Notes: generated from the sequence alone by a model not told the origin. A stretch of 43,025 nucleotides of DNA from an uncultured Flavobacteriales bacterium (GCA_943788145.1 CALSPD010000011.1:1-43025); one strand, 5' to 3'. Shown: positions 27,887-37,398, counted from the stretch's first letter. Numbers and translations: made by a program.

Positions 27887-29525
27887 TTACTTCTGGCGTA
27901 CTCCGTTTTTATAGACTGTCTTGGCTAATGACCTTTCCGTCGTCGTCATAGTCCGATCACCTTTACCGTGTGGCAATCCGTTTCGATAGTTTCGTTCGCT
28001 CAGCAATGTTGGCTCTTGGTCCCCACATCAAGCTCTTTCCCTTCGAAGCCGATCCATTTCATACGATTCTTGCCGCATTTTGGCCCCATGTTCGTAGTAA
28101 TAGGCGCTCTTTCCATCCTTGGCGCCTTGTGGTGTAGGTGACATTCGTAGTCGATGTTTCCGGCTTCGGAAGTAGTACGTCCATTCGCCATCGTTTCTCT
28201 CCTTCGAGGTAGGCTCCCTTCCTCCCTCGTCTTCCCGTTGATGATATCCGTAACTTCCATGTGCCAGTCTTTCTGCTCCGTCATCTCTCTTCCCTTCCGT
28301 ATAGTTCAGTTTCCCGTTGTCAAACCAGCCTTCCCAGTGTCCGTCCATGATCCCGGCCTTGTATGTTCCCATGATCCTTTTTGCTGACCATTCTCATACC
28401 AGGCCATCCATGTCTCCTTCCTCCTTGCCCGTTTTGTAAAGTCGCCCTCCTGAAGCAACCTTCCATGTTTCGAAAAAGTAGCGCCAGTGACCATTTTTCT
28501 TATCGTTCAAATAGCTACCAACTTTTCCACTTTGAACCGTCTTTGTAGAACATATTCCACTCGCCTTGGCGAAGATCTCGTTCAAAGTTCCCCTGAGCTT
28601 CTATTTGCCCATTATCAAAATAATATGTCCAAAGTCCATTTTGCGCATTTTCTGCAAACTCCCCTTTCATATAGACCTTTCCGGTACTGTTATACCATGT
28701 CCATTTCCCACTCTTTTGCCCCTTCAAATATTGTCCTTCAACGCTGAGCTTTCCGTTAGGATACCAAGTTTTGTAAGGCCCATCCAATTCACCGTTGGAA
28801 TAGCTTACATCCTTAAGCGCATCTCCGTTTTCATAGTAAAAGTGCCATACTCCGTCCTTCCGATTTGAAACGAGCGATCCCTCCATCTCAACCTGCCCGT
28901 TTCTGAATATGTATTGCGACAAACCGTTAAAAACGGAGTCTTGAACAGCCTTTCGAGACTTTAATGGTCCATTTTCATAATAATCTAACAAGATTCCATT
29001 CCCCTTGACCAAAGTCTGTTTTAGGTCCTTGTCCCACCCGTTAATCGGCTTTTCTAGGCCATTTTTATAGGCCACTTCTTTCCATTTGTCGCCCTCGGGA
29101 AACCAAAAGATCCAAAGTCCGTTTCGAACATCGTCCTTATATTCTCCTTTTTGAGCCATATTGCCATTAGGGAACCACTCTTTATAAGCGCTATCGCGAA
29201 TTGAGGCAAGTAACCCTCGTTGAAAAATGAGTTTAAAATTGCCTTCAGACTGTCTTTGACCGGTTTCATACCAATAGATTACACTACCGCTTAAATAGCC
29301 GTTGTTGTAATTGGACTGCTCTTGCTTATTGCCATTGCGATAGTAATACGTCCATGTACCATGTTTCTTTCCCAACATGAACTGGCCTTCGCTGAATTTC
29401 AGTGTATGGTCTTGATCGTAAAAGTCAACATAGGGTACAGTCTCAATTTCAGGCAGTTTTTCTTGAGCAATTCCATTGCAAGAACACAGTACCACAAAAA
29501 GGACTAAAAAGGCATTTCTAATCAT
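27887..29525 (-). CDS. Exported MORN_2-repeat protein (YwqK-like), 3' half frame-broken
   Basis: The protein begins MIRNAFLVLFVVLCSCNGIAQ, a signal peptide that could also be a lipoprotein signal (C14 or C16). The 336-codon intact part (28515-29525) is an array of about ten MORN-variant repeats, each about 23 residues with the pattern G-x-W-x-x-Y-Y-x-N-G followed by a charged E-G turn, e.g. HGTWTYYYRNGNKQ, DGVWHFYYENGDAL, NGLWTYYFDNGQIEAQG. Below 28515 the repeats continue in shifting frames (NGHWRYFF, DGHWEGWFDNGK, DGEWTYYF) and appear to end VYKNGVRQK with stop at 27887, giving about 546 codons. Automated pipelines often call such proteins 'YwqK family antitoxin'; I see no toxin nearby. Function unknown, presumably at the cell surface or periplasm. 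Confidence 0.8.
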
Positions 29526-29530
29526 AGATT

Positions 29531-29556
29531 CAAAACTAATTTGCCGTCAATCAAAA
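29531..29556 (-). promoter_or_regulatory. Candidate promoter of the MORN gene
   Basis: On the minus strand TAGTTTTG (29531-29538) is an exact TAnnTTTG match, with a TTG about 22 bases upstream. It ends only 5 bases before the ATG at 29525, so transcription from it would give an almost leaderless mRNA; alternatively it is chance in this A+T-rich gap (29526-29651), which shows nothing else clear. Confidence 0.35.
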
Positions 29557-29651
29557 GCTTCAACCACGACTAAAAGTTTTCAATTCGCAGTGTTAACTAG
29601 CCTCAAACGTCATTAAATAAAAGGAAATCTTTTCTTTGCAAAAATTTTCAA

Positions 29652-30413
29652 ATGGCCGAAGCCTACGTACGATCGACACTTGTAAATCAAACTCAAGAGA
29701 TTGAGTTTTATCACCCAAACAGCAATTCTCTTCCGGGCGAATTATTGGACGAAATAGCCAATCAAATTCGATTGGCAGGCGAAAACCCGGAGGTTATATG
29801 CGTGTTACTCAAATCTGGTGGTGACCGAGCATTCTGTGCCGGAGCAAGTTTTGATGAACTCATAGCCATTGAGACAAAGGAGGCGGGATTGGAATTTTTC
29901 AGCGGTTTTGCGAAGGTTATTAATGCTATCCGGACTTGTCCAAAGTTTGTGATTGGTAGAGTTCAAGGCAAAACTGTTGGCGGTGGAGTAGGAATTGCAA
30001 GCGCAGTTGACTATTGCTTCGCGACAAAATTTGCCGCGATTAAACTTTCAGAACTTGCCATTGGCATCGGCCCATTTGTGGTTGGTCCGGCAGTTGAGCG
30101 AAAATTAGGCAAGTCTGGCTTTACCGAATTGGCGATTGACGCCAGTGCTTGGCGAGATGCAAGTTGGGCGGCAACACGCGGTTTGTATATGCATGTTTCG
30201 GACAGTATTGAACAAATGGATCAAGAAATTGGTTTATTCCTAAACCGAATTGAAAAATACAGCCCAGAGGCAATGGCAGAATTAAAAATTAATTTTTGGG
30301 AAGGAACGGAACATTGGGACAACTTGCTTATTGAAAGAGCGAAAATCAGCGGTCGACTTGTCTTATCCGACTTTACTAGAAACGCGATAAACGCATTTAA
30401 AACTAAATCTTAA
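29652..30413 (+). CDS. Enoyl-CoA hydratase/isomerase family protein
   Basis: A 253-residue crotonase-fold protein, acting on an acyl-CoA thioester in the cytoplasm; the exact reaction is not determined. Family signatures: the first oxyanion-hole strand GGDRAFCAGASFDEL (about residue 56-70), the second GRVQGKTVGGGVGIASAVDYCFAT (about 101-124), and the acidic residue in KLSELAIGIGPFVVGP. The usual A-D-x-R pattern after CAGA is replaced by ASFDEL, so the substrate pocket differs from the standard fatty-acid hydratase. An aromatic or branched-chain catabolic role (PaaG/methylglutaconyl-like) is possible, but no other degradation gene lies nearby. DUF3078 follows 16 bases later, so they may be co-transcribed. 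Confidence 0.88.
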   Translation: MAEAYVRSTLVNQTQEIEFYHPNSNSLPGELLDEIANQIRLAGENPEVICVLLKSGGDRAFCAGASFDELIAIETKEAGLEFFSGFAKVINAIRTCPKFVIGRVQGKTVGGGVGIASAVDYCFATKFAAIKLSELAIGIGPFVVGPAVERKLGKSGFTELAIDASAWRDASWAATRGLYMHVSDSIEQMDQEIGLFLNRIEKYSPEAMAELKINFWEGTEHWDNLLIERAKISGRLVLSDFTRNAINAFKTKS

Positions 30414-30429
30414 CTTAACTTTTATAATT

Positions 30430-31350
30430 ATGAAGCACATACTGGCAACAGCGTGTATGCTCTCCATGTTTTTCATTGGAGTAGCACAAGATGAGGCTGC
30501 GACAGACGCAGCAGCAGAAGGCCCTTGGAAAACAGGAGGGATGATCGGAGCGAATTTTTCGCAGACCTATTTATCAAACTGGCAAGGTGGTGGTAACAAC
30601 GCCATTAACGGTACAGCCATCATGGGGCTTTTTGCTAACTACAAAAAGGATGCTTGGACCTGGGACAACACGCTAGACGCAGCTTACGGACAGACATTGA
30701 TCGGTGAGATTTCCACCACAAACAAATTCAGAAAAACAGACGACAGAATTGAAATTAATTCAAAATTGGGCCATAAAACTTCAGTCATTCACACCTATTG
30801 GGCGGCTTTAGCCACCTTTAGAACGCAATGGGATGCGGGTTACGATTATGGCAACGTGGGTAGTTTGTTAATCTCCGATCCGTTTTCACCTGCATATGTG
30901 TTGATGGGATTGGGAATTGACTACAAGCCAAGCGAAGCATTTAGCGCATATTTATCGCCTGCAACGGCTAAAATCACCATCGTAGATAACGCTCGATTAT
31001 CCGCTCTGGGTGCTTATGGTGTGGATCCAGGCGAAACGATGCGAAATGAGGTTGGTGGATACTTGAAACTGGCTTATTCGAGAAATATCGTTGAAAATGT
31101 AAAGTTGACCACGAAAGCAGACTTCTTTGCTAACTATTTGGTCAACTTCGGCAATATTGATGTCAACTGGGAGACGTTAATCGCCATGAAAATCAATAAA
31201 TTCCTAAGCGCAAGCTTGAGTACACACTTGATTTATGATGACGACATTAAAATTGCACTTGATAGAAACGATGACGGAGTAACCGATGGATCTGGACCAC
31301 GCGTTCAGTTCAAAGAAGTTTTCTCTCTAGGACTTCAATACCAGTTCTAA
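30430..31350 (+). CDS. DUF3078 exported barrel-like protein
   Basis: A 306-residue exported protein: signal peptide MKHILATACMLSMFFIGVAQ, then a short Asp/Ala linker and the DUF3078 start GPWKTGGMIGANFSQTYLSNWQ followed by GGGNNAINGTAIMGLFANY. The rest has alternating amphipathic strands and ends SLGLQYQF with terminal phenylalanine, the pattern of outer-membrane beta barrels. DUF3078 is a Bacteroidota family of unknown function. It follows the enoyl-CoA hydratase-like gene closely, and its stop codon overlaps that of the convergent DUF2461 gene by 4 bases. Confidence 0.85.
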   Translation: MKHILATACMLSMFFIGVAQDEAATDAAAEGPWKTGGMIGANFSQTYLSNWQGGGNNAINGTAIMGLFANYKKDAWTWDNTLDAAYGQTLIGEISTTNKFRKTDDRIEINSKLGHKTSVIHTYWAALATFRTQWDAGYDYGNVGSLLISDPFSPAYVLMGLGIDYKPSEAFSAYLSPATAKITIVDNARLSALGAYGVDPGETMRNEVGGYLKLAYSRNIVENVKLTTKADFFANYLVNFGNIDVNWETLIAMKINKFLSASLSTHLIYDDDIKIALDRNDDGVTDGSGPRVQFKEVFSLGLQYQF

Positions 31351-32015
31351 TCTTCAAGTGGGGCGCGTAAGAACTTCCTAACCGGAGCGCTTACTTCAAA
31401 CAATTCATAAAAAGCATCTATTAGCTTTTCACTCGTAATTAGACTCGGGTCTAATTCACTGAAATAATAGAATTGCTTATTGGCTATAAGCGGCTGTTGA
31501 TCCTGAATTTCTGCAAATTCAGTCGGCAGCCGCTTATTTTTTTCACCTCTGATTTCCCCGAAAGATTTTTTAAACTTCTTTTCGGCAATTAGTTTTTCAA
31601 AATCAGATTGATTGTACAGTATTTCTTGACGAATGGCTTGCAATTGATCCTTATCCGGCTGGTAAACCCCTCCGTAAATCCGAAGGTGTTGATGACCCAT
31701 TTCGAGATACATACCCGACAAAGCCATTTCTTTTCGACCACCTTTACCAACTATAGCCGAAACCTGAGTTTTATATGGTGTCTTATCCTTCGAAAACCGA
31801 ACATCGCGATAGATCCTAAAAATGGCATCCTTTGGTTGAATTTGGCATTGAGGATCGTAGGCTTGCATGCGCAGGATCATATCGCCAATGAAAAGCTCAA
31901 ATGGCTTTTTCACATGCTTTTCATACCTCGGCTTGTTTTCGGCAAACCACTCTTTGTTATTGTTCTCTTTTAGTTCGCTGAAAAACGTTTCAAACTCTGA
32001 TGTAAACCACGCCAT
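31347..32015 (-). CDS. DUF2461 (TIGR02453) family protein
   Basis: A 222-residue soluble protein from ATG 32015 (MAWFTSEFETFFSELKENNNK). Family marks: NNNKEWFAENKPRYE, the FRIYRDVRFSKDKTPYKTQ motif and GMYLEMGHQHLRIYGGVYQP, all in the order known for TIGR02453/DUF2461. The family is widespread in bacteria and fungi, but its biochemical role is not known to me. No signal peptide or membrane segment. It lies 68 bases downstream of the histidine kinase gene on the same strand and overlaps the convergent DUF3078 stop. Confidence 0.9.
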   Translation of the reverse strand: MAWFTSEFETFFSELKENNNKEWFAENKPRYEKHVKKPFELFIGDMILRMQAYDPQCQIQPKDAIFRIYRDVRFSKDKTPYKTQVSAIVGKGGRKEMALSGMYLEMGHQHLRIYGGVYQPDKDQLQAIRQEILYNQSDFEKLIAEKKFKKSFGEIRGEKNKRLPTEFAEIQDQQPLIANKQFYYFSELDPSLITSEKLIDAFYELFEVSAPVRKFLRAPLED

Positions 32016-32083
32016 TGTCAATCTATTTTAGACTTCAATAATAAGTTTTTGAGGTAAGAAGCGTGAAAAACTAAAAACGGATA

Positions 32084-33598
32084 TCAATCCTTTCTCAATG
32101 AAATCCGAAAGGTTGTGCCCTTGCCGATTTCAGACTTTAATACATAAATTTTTCCGTGGTGATATTCCTTAATGATGCGCTTACTGAGGGATAAACCTAA
32201 TCCCCAACCTCGCTTTTTGGTTGTGAACCCAGGTTGGAAAACCGTTTTCATGCTTTTCGATGGTATGCCCTTTCCAGAATCGCTAACATCAATTAAAACG
32301 CGATGTTCTTCATCCTTCACCACGATGGAAATATCTCCTTTTCCTTTTATAGCGTCCAAGGCATTCTTGATTAGGTTTTCTATGACCCACTCAAAGAGTG
32401 CGTGGTTTATTGTAACCATTACCTTATCAGGAAAGTCTTTGGTGAAATTGACGTTTTTGCCAATGCGCATCGAATAATAATCTACGGCCGTATGGAGGAG
32501 GGCAATTAAATCTTGTTCGACCAGCTCAGGCTGTGAACCAATTTTACTAAAGCGCTCGGTGACCACTTGAAGCCTCGATACGTCCTTTTCCAACTCAACG
32601 GCAATGGGAACTGTCTTTTCATCCTGTTTCAAAAGTTCAATCCAACCGATCATTGACGAAAGTGGTGTACCCAATTGGTGGGCCGTCTCTTTGCTCATTC
32701 CCACCCAGACCTGATTTTGTTCGGCTTTTCGCGCTGTGCTAAAAAGTAGATAAGCAATCATGACAAACAAGCCGATTACACCCATTTGGGCAATGGGATA
32801 ATACTTAAGTTGAGTAAGCAAATACGAGTCTTCGTAATAAACAAATGCTCGACTGCCGTTAATTTCAACGCTAATTGGATCATGCTGTTCAGCCATCTGT
32901 TCCAAACGAGCGGCTAGGTTTATAGGATAATCCAACACCACATTTTCAATGTTTCCCGCTTCAATCACATTTCCTGTGGCCGAATCAAGCAGAATGAGCG
33001 GACTCGAAGCGGCATTCAATATTAGGTCTGAAATAAAGGATTGTTGCAAATCGTCAAACGTGGTTTTCAATTCGCTAAAAAGTCGAGAATCCTTGTAATA
33101 AAGGTAAACTCGACTGTTGCCAAAATAGACGATTTCAATGGGATCATATTGCGCAGCCATATCCCTCAATTCGCTGGCTAGCACTTCGTCAACATCCTGC
33201 TCCGGCTCGACATTAATATTACGGTGCGAAGTGATATCGCCCTTTTCGTTTGTAAGAATTACGGGTACAGTGGTGTTTTCATTCAAAACATTCAATGCAA
33301 AGCTTACCTCAGTTACATCGGGTCGCGCCAAATACTTGGTTGCTTCTATGTATAAATCGACTTTTTTCCGTTCTCCCGATTGTAGCTTTTTAAACAAATT
33401 ACTGGTGTAATTGACTAAGGCAGATCGCTTTTGAACGGCATCCGCCCATATTTCAACTTTGGTTCGCTCTTCGCTGGCGATTTTGTCGACCAAGGTTTTA
33501 GTGTAGGCTAGGGATACGCCCACGATGCACAGGGCAAGCACAAACAGCAGCAATTTCCAACGCTGTTTTCGAGAATATATGTTGTAATCCTTAGCCAT
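32084..33598 (-). CDS. Membrane sensor histidine kinase with duplicated periplasmic module
   Basis: A 504-residue HPK. A membrane helix lies at residues 15-32 and a second at 272-286; between them is an extracytoplasmic sensor. Residues 111-180 and 199-267 look like two copies of one module, each ending in DPI...SR-x-(Y/F)-(L/V)-YY-(K/E)-DS-x-L. The kinase core shows the phosphorylated H307 in SKETAHQLGTPLSS, the N box ENLIKNALDAIKG, G1 VSDSGKGIP and G2 GWGLGLSLSKRI. No HAMP domain is evident between helix two and the H box. No response regulator lies nearby, so it is an orphan kinase; this H-box type is frequent in Bacteroidota. It follows the AsmA-like gene by 35 bases. The signal sensed is unknown. 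Confidence 0.93.
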   Translation of the reverse strand: MAKDYNIYSRKQRWKLLLFVLALCIVGVSLAYTKTLVDKIASEERTKVEIWADAVQKRSALVNYTSNLFKKLQSGERKKVDLYIEATKYLARPDVTEVSFALNVLNENTTVPVILTNEKGDITSHRNINVEPEQDVDEVLASELRDMAAQYDPIEIVYFGNSRVYLYYKDSRLFSELKTTFDDLQQSFISDLILNAASSPLILLDSATGNVIEAGNIENVVLDYPINLAARLEQMAEQHDPISVEINGSRAFVYYEDSYLLTQLKYYPIAQMGVIGLFVMIAYLLFSTARKAEQNQVWVGMSKETAHQLGTPLSSMIGWIELLKQDEKTVPIAVELEKDVSRLQVVTERFSKIGSQPELVEQDLIALLHTAVDYYSMRIGKNVNFTKDFPDKVMVTINHALFEWVIENLIKNALDAIKGKGDISIVVKDEEHRVLIDVSDSGKGIPSKSMKTVFQPGFTTKKRGWGLGLSLSKRIIKEYHHGKIYVLKSEIGKGTTFRISLRKD

Positions 33599-33633
33599 GA
33601 ATGATTACGAATATCTGCAATTCATTCGCTGGA

Positions 33634-36321
33634 TTAGAAGTCATCATCTTCAAACTCTCCGTCTTTCAGTTTCTTCTTGTCCGTTTCTGTCTTCTTAATG
33701 ATCTTATTCAGCACGTTTTTTTCCTTCACCGCTTCAGGCTGATCCTTGGTTTTCTGAACTTCATTTGAAGTGCCCGCCTCAGGGTCAAAATTGATTTGAA
33801 TATCCGGTTGTTTTTCCTCTCTTGCTTTGGCTGATGTATCTTTTCCTAAGATCTTAAACTCATCTTGCAACAAGCCTTTCACGGTGTTCTTTTCAGATTT
33901 CATTTCGTCCTTCAGCGTTGACTTGACGTTGGTGCGCTCTAGCTCTACATCGAAATCGTCTGTTGTGCCAATCATAGTCAAATAGATGCGCGTTCGACCC
34001 TTTGTGTCACGCTGCACATATTCATTGTACGGTTCCGTTCGATCCTTCATTTGAAGGAGTTCACTCAGGGCGAAATCCATCGCATAATTGATGTGATTAT
34101 CAAAGGAATGCGTCCCCGAAACATTAAGGTCAATAGCCGATGATTTGATTTCCATGTTTGGAATAGTGATGGCCTCATTTCGAATACTAATTTCATTTTT
34201 CAGCTCAGCAAACTGAATATAAGTGAGCCGTTTTTTCAAATCCTCGGTCGATACAAAAAGTCGCAGCATGGGTTTTTTCTTAATCTCATCGGCAACAGAA
34301 ATCAATGGCGAAAAGTCCTTAATGGCTCCATTTCGGATGATGAGATCGGTACTGGAAATAATGGACTTCGTGTCAATAATGAATGTGGAATCACAAAAAG
34401 CTTGAAACTGGGTATTGGCATCTGCTTCTCCTGAAATGTGCGCGCTTGTGATGTATTCCTGATCAAAATTGTTGAAGGTTTCGAACAGGGTTTTCACGTC
34501 AATTCCCGTGGCGTCAAAATCGGTTTTGATGCCAAATTGATTGTCACCAAAACGATAAACTCCGGCCATTCCTTGCACGTTTCCTCCTTGACTCAAAAAG
34601 TGCAGTGAAGTCGCCTCGGCTTTAAACTCATTCATCACAAAATGACCACTCACTTCATCTGCACGGAATTTCCCGTTGGTGAATGACTTTGCAATCAATT
34701 CCAAATTCCAAGAAGCACGCTGCGGAAAGGCCACAACCACACTCGTAGCCTTGTTATTGTCGGAGCGCGAGGGAAACAATGCTTCCAAATCAATGTCTGA
34801 AACTTCGATTTTACCTCGAATGTCCAATTTACCCGACTCGGTAAAGAAGTAATCAAGAAAATGATCGGCTCGACCGTTCAGTAGCACCCGACAATCGTTG
34901 ACAACGCCCTCATAGTTTTCAATAACCAAGGAGTTATTCTCCACCCTAAAAATGGCGCTGCTTATTCCATAGTTGCGTTCGTCATCTTTCAGTTTCAGTT
35001 TCGCATCAACGAGCGAAATCATTCCACTCGCCTCCGAATTCAAGAAATCTCGTGCGCTGGATTCACCTGGGTTTCTGAGTGTCGTTTTTATTTTGGCGTC
35101 AATGGTGAGCTGTCCACTGCCCGCTTCGATAAATTCGATGGCCAAGAATTCGTCTAAGGCCTCAATGTCCGTAGAAAGCTTGGCGCTTCCATCTATGGTA
35201 GGTTGATTGAAATTAACCACCGAAAATGCCGACTCAAAGGCATCTTCATTAAACTGACCACTTAGGGATTCGAAGATTAATGAAGTGGAAGTCATGTTTC
35301 GTAGTTCGCCATTATCCAAGCTCCCGCTGCCTTTGAGTTTTGTTAGTTTCCAATTCGAGCCTTTTCTACTTACGGTGGCGTCCAAAACCGAGAATTTCAC
35401 CCGTAACCTCGGATTTTCGGTGTTGCCAAACGCACCTTTTAGCGTACAGTCTAAATCAAGAATACCTGAACTCTGATAGTCCGCCAATGCTGTCCGGCTT
35501 TCTATCGGAATGAGGAATATGGACTGAATGATGTCTAGATTATTGCCAACGATATGCAGGTCAACTCCGGCCGATTCAAATTTTCCAGCCACATTAAAAT
35601 CCAACACATCATCGATGATCAATCGGCCTTTGCTAAACTCATAGCGCTCTGCCTGGGCATCGATATTTAGTTCCGACTCTACAGCCACATCGCGGTTTTC
35701 GAGGTAGTTTACGCCTTTGATTCCAAAAGCATCCACTCGCCCATCGCCATCCACAACCATGGTGTAATTGGACTGAGAAAACTTTCCTTGAAATTTTAAA
35801 TCATCGGCTTGGATTTGAATATTCTGTTGCCTTAGCTCATTTACATAGGCGATTTCGCCATTTTCAATGTGCACCTGATTGAGTTCGAGTAGAAAACCCG
35901 TGGAATCTTCGCTTTGCTTCCAGATGTGAAAATTGTCGTATCCCTTATCATCAACAAAAAGATGCACAAAACCGTCCTTGGCTTCGATTTCATTGATTTT
36001 ATATTGGCCTTCCAGCAAATCGAAAATATTCAGGTTGAGGTAGACCTTTCGAAAAAACAACAGTGTGTCCGCCTTTCCGATTTTAACAATGTTTTCTTCG
36101 GCCCAAACGCTGTCCATAACCAAGGACGCACTTGGAAAACGCTCCAACAGGGAAAAATTGATGTCGCCCACATGTACAGGTGCATCCAAACGCTTGTTGA
36201 CCTCACCAACGATGTAATTGCGCACAGGTTCTTCGTATTTTTTCGCAAGGAAATAGGCGCCTATAACAAGGCCTCCGAAAAAAAGAAACAACGAAAAAAA
36301 CCAAATGACTACCCTACGCAT
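33634..36321 (-). CDS. AsmA-family envelope protein
   Basis: An 895-residue protein with one N-terminal membrane helix (VIWFFSLFLFFGGLVIGAYFL) followed by the AsmA start: VRNYIVGEVNKRLDAPVHVG and LLERFPSASLVMDSVWAEE. The long body is a repetitive beta structure (NLNIFDLLEGQYKINEIEA, KSSAIDLNVSGTHSF) with the AsmA_2-like C-terminal part (EISIRNEAITIPNMEIKS). The last 90 residues are charged and Lys/Asp rich. AsmA-like proteins are long periplasmic bridge-type proteins, in Proteobacteria implicated in lipid transport to the outer membrane; the role in Bacteroidota is inferred from that. It is the first gene of the run to the histidine kinase and DUF2461. Confidence 0.87.
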   Translation of the reverse strand: MRRVVIWFFSLFLFFGGLVIGAYFLAKKYEEPVRNYIVGEVNKRLDAPVHVGDINFSLLERFPSASLVMDSVWAEENIVKIGKADTLLFFRKVYLNLNIFDLLEGQYKINEIEAKDGFVHLFVDDKGYDNFHIWKQSEDSTGFLLELNQVHIENGEIAYVNELRQQNIQIQADDLKFQGKFSQSNYTMVVDGDGRVDAFGIKGVNYLENRDVAVESELNIDAQAERYEFSKGRLIIDDVLDFNVAGKFESAGVDLHIVGNNLDIIQSIFLIPIESRTALADYQSSGILDLDCTLKGAFGNTENPRLRVKFSVLDATVSRKGSNWKLTKLKGSGSLDNGELRNMTSTSLIFESLSGQFNEDAFESAFSVVNFNQPTIDGSAKLSTDIEALDEFLAIEFIEAGSGQLTIDAKIKTTLRNPGESSARDFLNSEASGMISLVDAKLKLKDDERNYGISSAIFRVENNSLVIENYEGVVNDCRVLLNGRADHFLDYFFTESGKLDIRGKIEVSDIDLEALFPSRSDNNKATSVVVAFPQRASWNLELIAKSFTNGKFRADEVSGHFVMNEFKAEATSLHFLSQGGNVQGMAGVYRFGDNQFGIKTDFDATGIDVKTLFETFNNFDQEYITSAHISGEADANTQFQAFCDSTFIIDTKSIISSTDLIIRNGAIKDFSPLISVADEIKKKPMLRLFVSTEDLKKRLTYIQFAELKNEISIRNEAITIPNMEIKSSAIDLNVSGTHSFDNHINYAMDFALSELLQMKDRTEPYNEYVQRDTKGRTRIYLTMIGTTDDFDVELERTNVKSTLKDEMKSEKNTVKGLLQDEFKILGKDTSAKAREEKQPDIQINFDPEAGTSNEVQKTKDQPEAVKEKNVLNKIIKKTETDKKKLKDGEFEDDDF

Positions 36322-36429
36322 ACCTGATATAACGACCTAACCAGCCGAATATTCGAAGCTACACGCACAAACAATGTGAAGTTTTTGGATGTAAAAGACT
36401 TATGAACGGGAGGTGTTTAGATTAGAGGA

Positions 36430-37398
36430 CTACATGAATAATTCTGGTTTCTTCTTTTTGAAGTCTTTTTCGAAAAACCTAGCGCAAAGGGTGACATTAA
36501 ACCCTGTACCCTTACTTCCAACGCCATATTCGAATACTTCCTTGCCAATTATTATTTCATATTCTTCGCCACCTAAAATGGAATTTCCAAATCCATAATA
36601 AACAGAAAAATCAGCTAAAAATTCAATTCGATTTCCCGAACGTATGCCCCTTACGCTTGCGAATTCACGTTCATAACCCAAAAAGATTTGATGACTATGG
36701 CTCCTTACATAATCCTTAGCGTTTATGGTTATGGTATCGTTCATACCCACCACATTCGAAGTTATGAGCCAAGAATAACTACTTGAATGGAGCGTAAAGG
36801 TTTTGGCCTTGTTGTATTTATAGCCTACAAGCAAATGACCCTTGGCTTTAGTAGCCACCACATCTGTTCCCACTGTAGTTCTGTCTCTTGTTATTTTTAG
36901 GAGAAGAGGAACGGAATGATATACAGATTGAACACCCTCATGATGTACAACGGGTGCGGAGAAATAGTAGCCAGGATAAAAGAATGAGTTCTGATATTCA
37001 TTAAATGAAAAATACAAATAGGTCTTTGTTTTCTCATAATAAAAGCCGCTTCGAATGCCAAAGCTATAATCGGAAATTCGGAAAATGTCGTTTAGTCCAA
37101 TTTTGAAATTTACGGAAGGCGCTAGCAACGGCATCAATGCATCTACCGTTAGAGGCGACAATTTGAAGCTGTTGCTCGTTGAAGACTTAGGGGATAGATA
37201 GTACAGCTCATCCCATGCATTCATCGAAGTAATTGTTAATCTACCTGTCGAAACGGAGGGGCCATTTTCATATACTGGCTGGATCGGCACACTCTTAAAG
37301 AAATGGTTTCCTAGGCCAAAAAGAAGCTCAACCTTTTGTTGAGCTTCCATTTGATAGAGAGAAATAATAAGAAATAAAGTGATGAACGCGCGTGTCAT
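36430..37398 (-). CDS. Hypothetical exported beta-barrel-like protein, partner of the lipoprotein gene
   Basis: I do not recognise a family. The 322-residue protein starts with a signal peptide (MTRAFITLFLIISLYQMEAQ) and continues as alternating strands rich in Tyr, Phe and Ser with regular turns, e.g. YSFGIRSGFYYEKTKTYLYF, AKGHLLVGYKYNKAKTFTL, RIEFLADFSVYYGFGNSI. The last strand GFNVTLCARFFEKDF is followed by a basic tail KKKKPELFM, unlike barrels that end exactly in Phe. An outer-membrane barrel of 8-12 strands is plausible. Its ATG overlaps the stop of the upstream lipoprotein gene as TAATG, so translation is coupled and the two products probably work together. Confidence 0.65.
   Translation of the reverse strand: MTRAFITLFLIISLYQMEAQQKVELLFGLGNHFFKSVPIQPVYENGPSVSTGRLTITSMNAWDELYYLSPKSSTSNSFKLSPLTVDALMPLLAPSVNFKIGLNDIFRISDYSFGIRSGFYYEKTKTYLYFSFNEYQNSFFYPGYYFSAPVVHHEGVQSVYHSVPLLLKITRDRTTVGTDVVATKAKGHLLVGYKYNKAKTFTLHSSSYSWLITSNVVGMNDTITINAKDYVRSHSHQIFLGYEREFASVRGIRSGNRIEFLADFSVYYGFGNSILGGEEYEIIIGKEVFEYGVGSKGTGFNVTLCARFFEKDFKKKKPELFM

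Noticed and set aside
27887..29525. MORN protein as the antitoxin of a toxin-antitoxin system
   Set aside because: No toxin-like gene is adjacent, the product has a signal peptide, and neighbours are rimP-nusA-infB and a hydratase-like gene.
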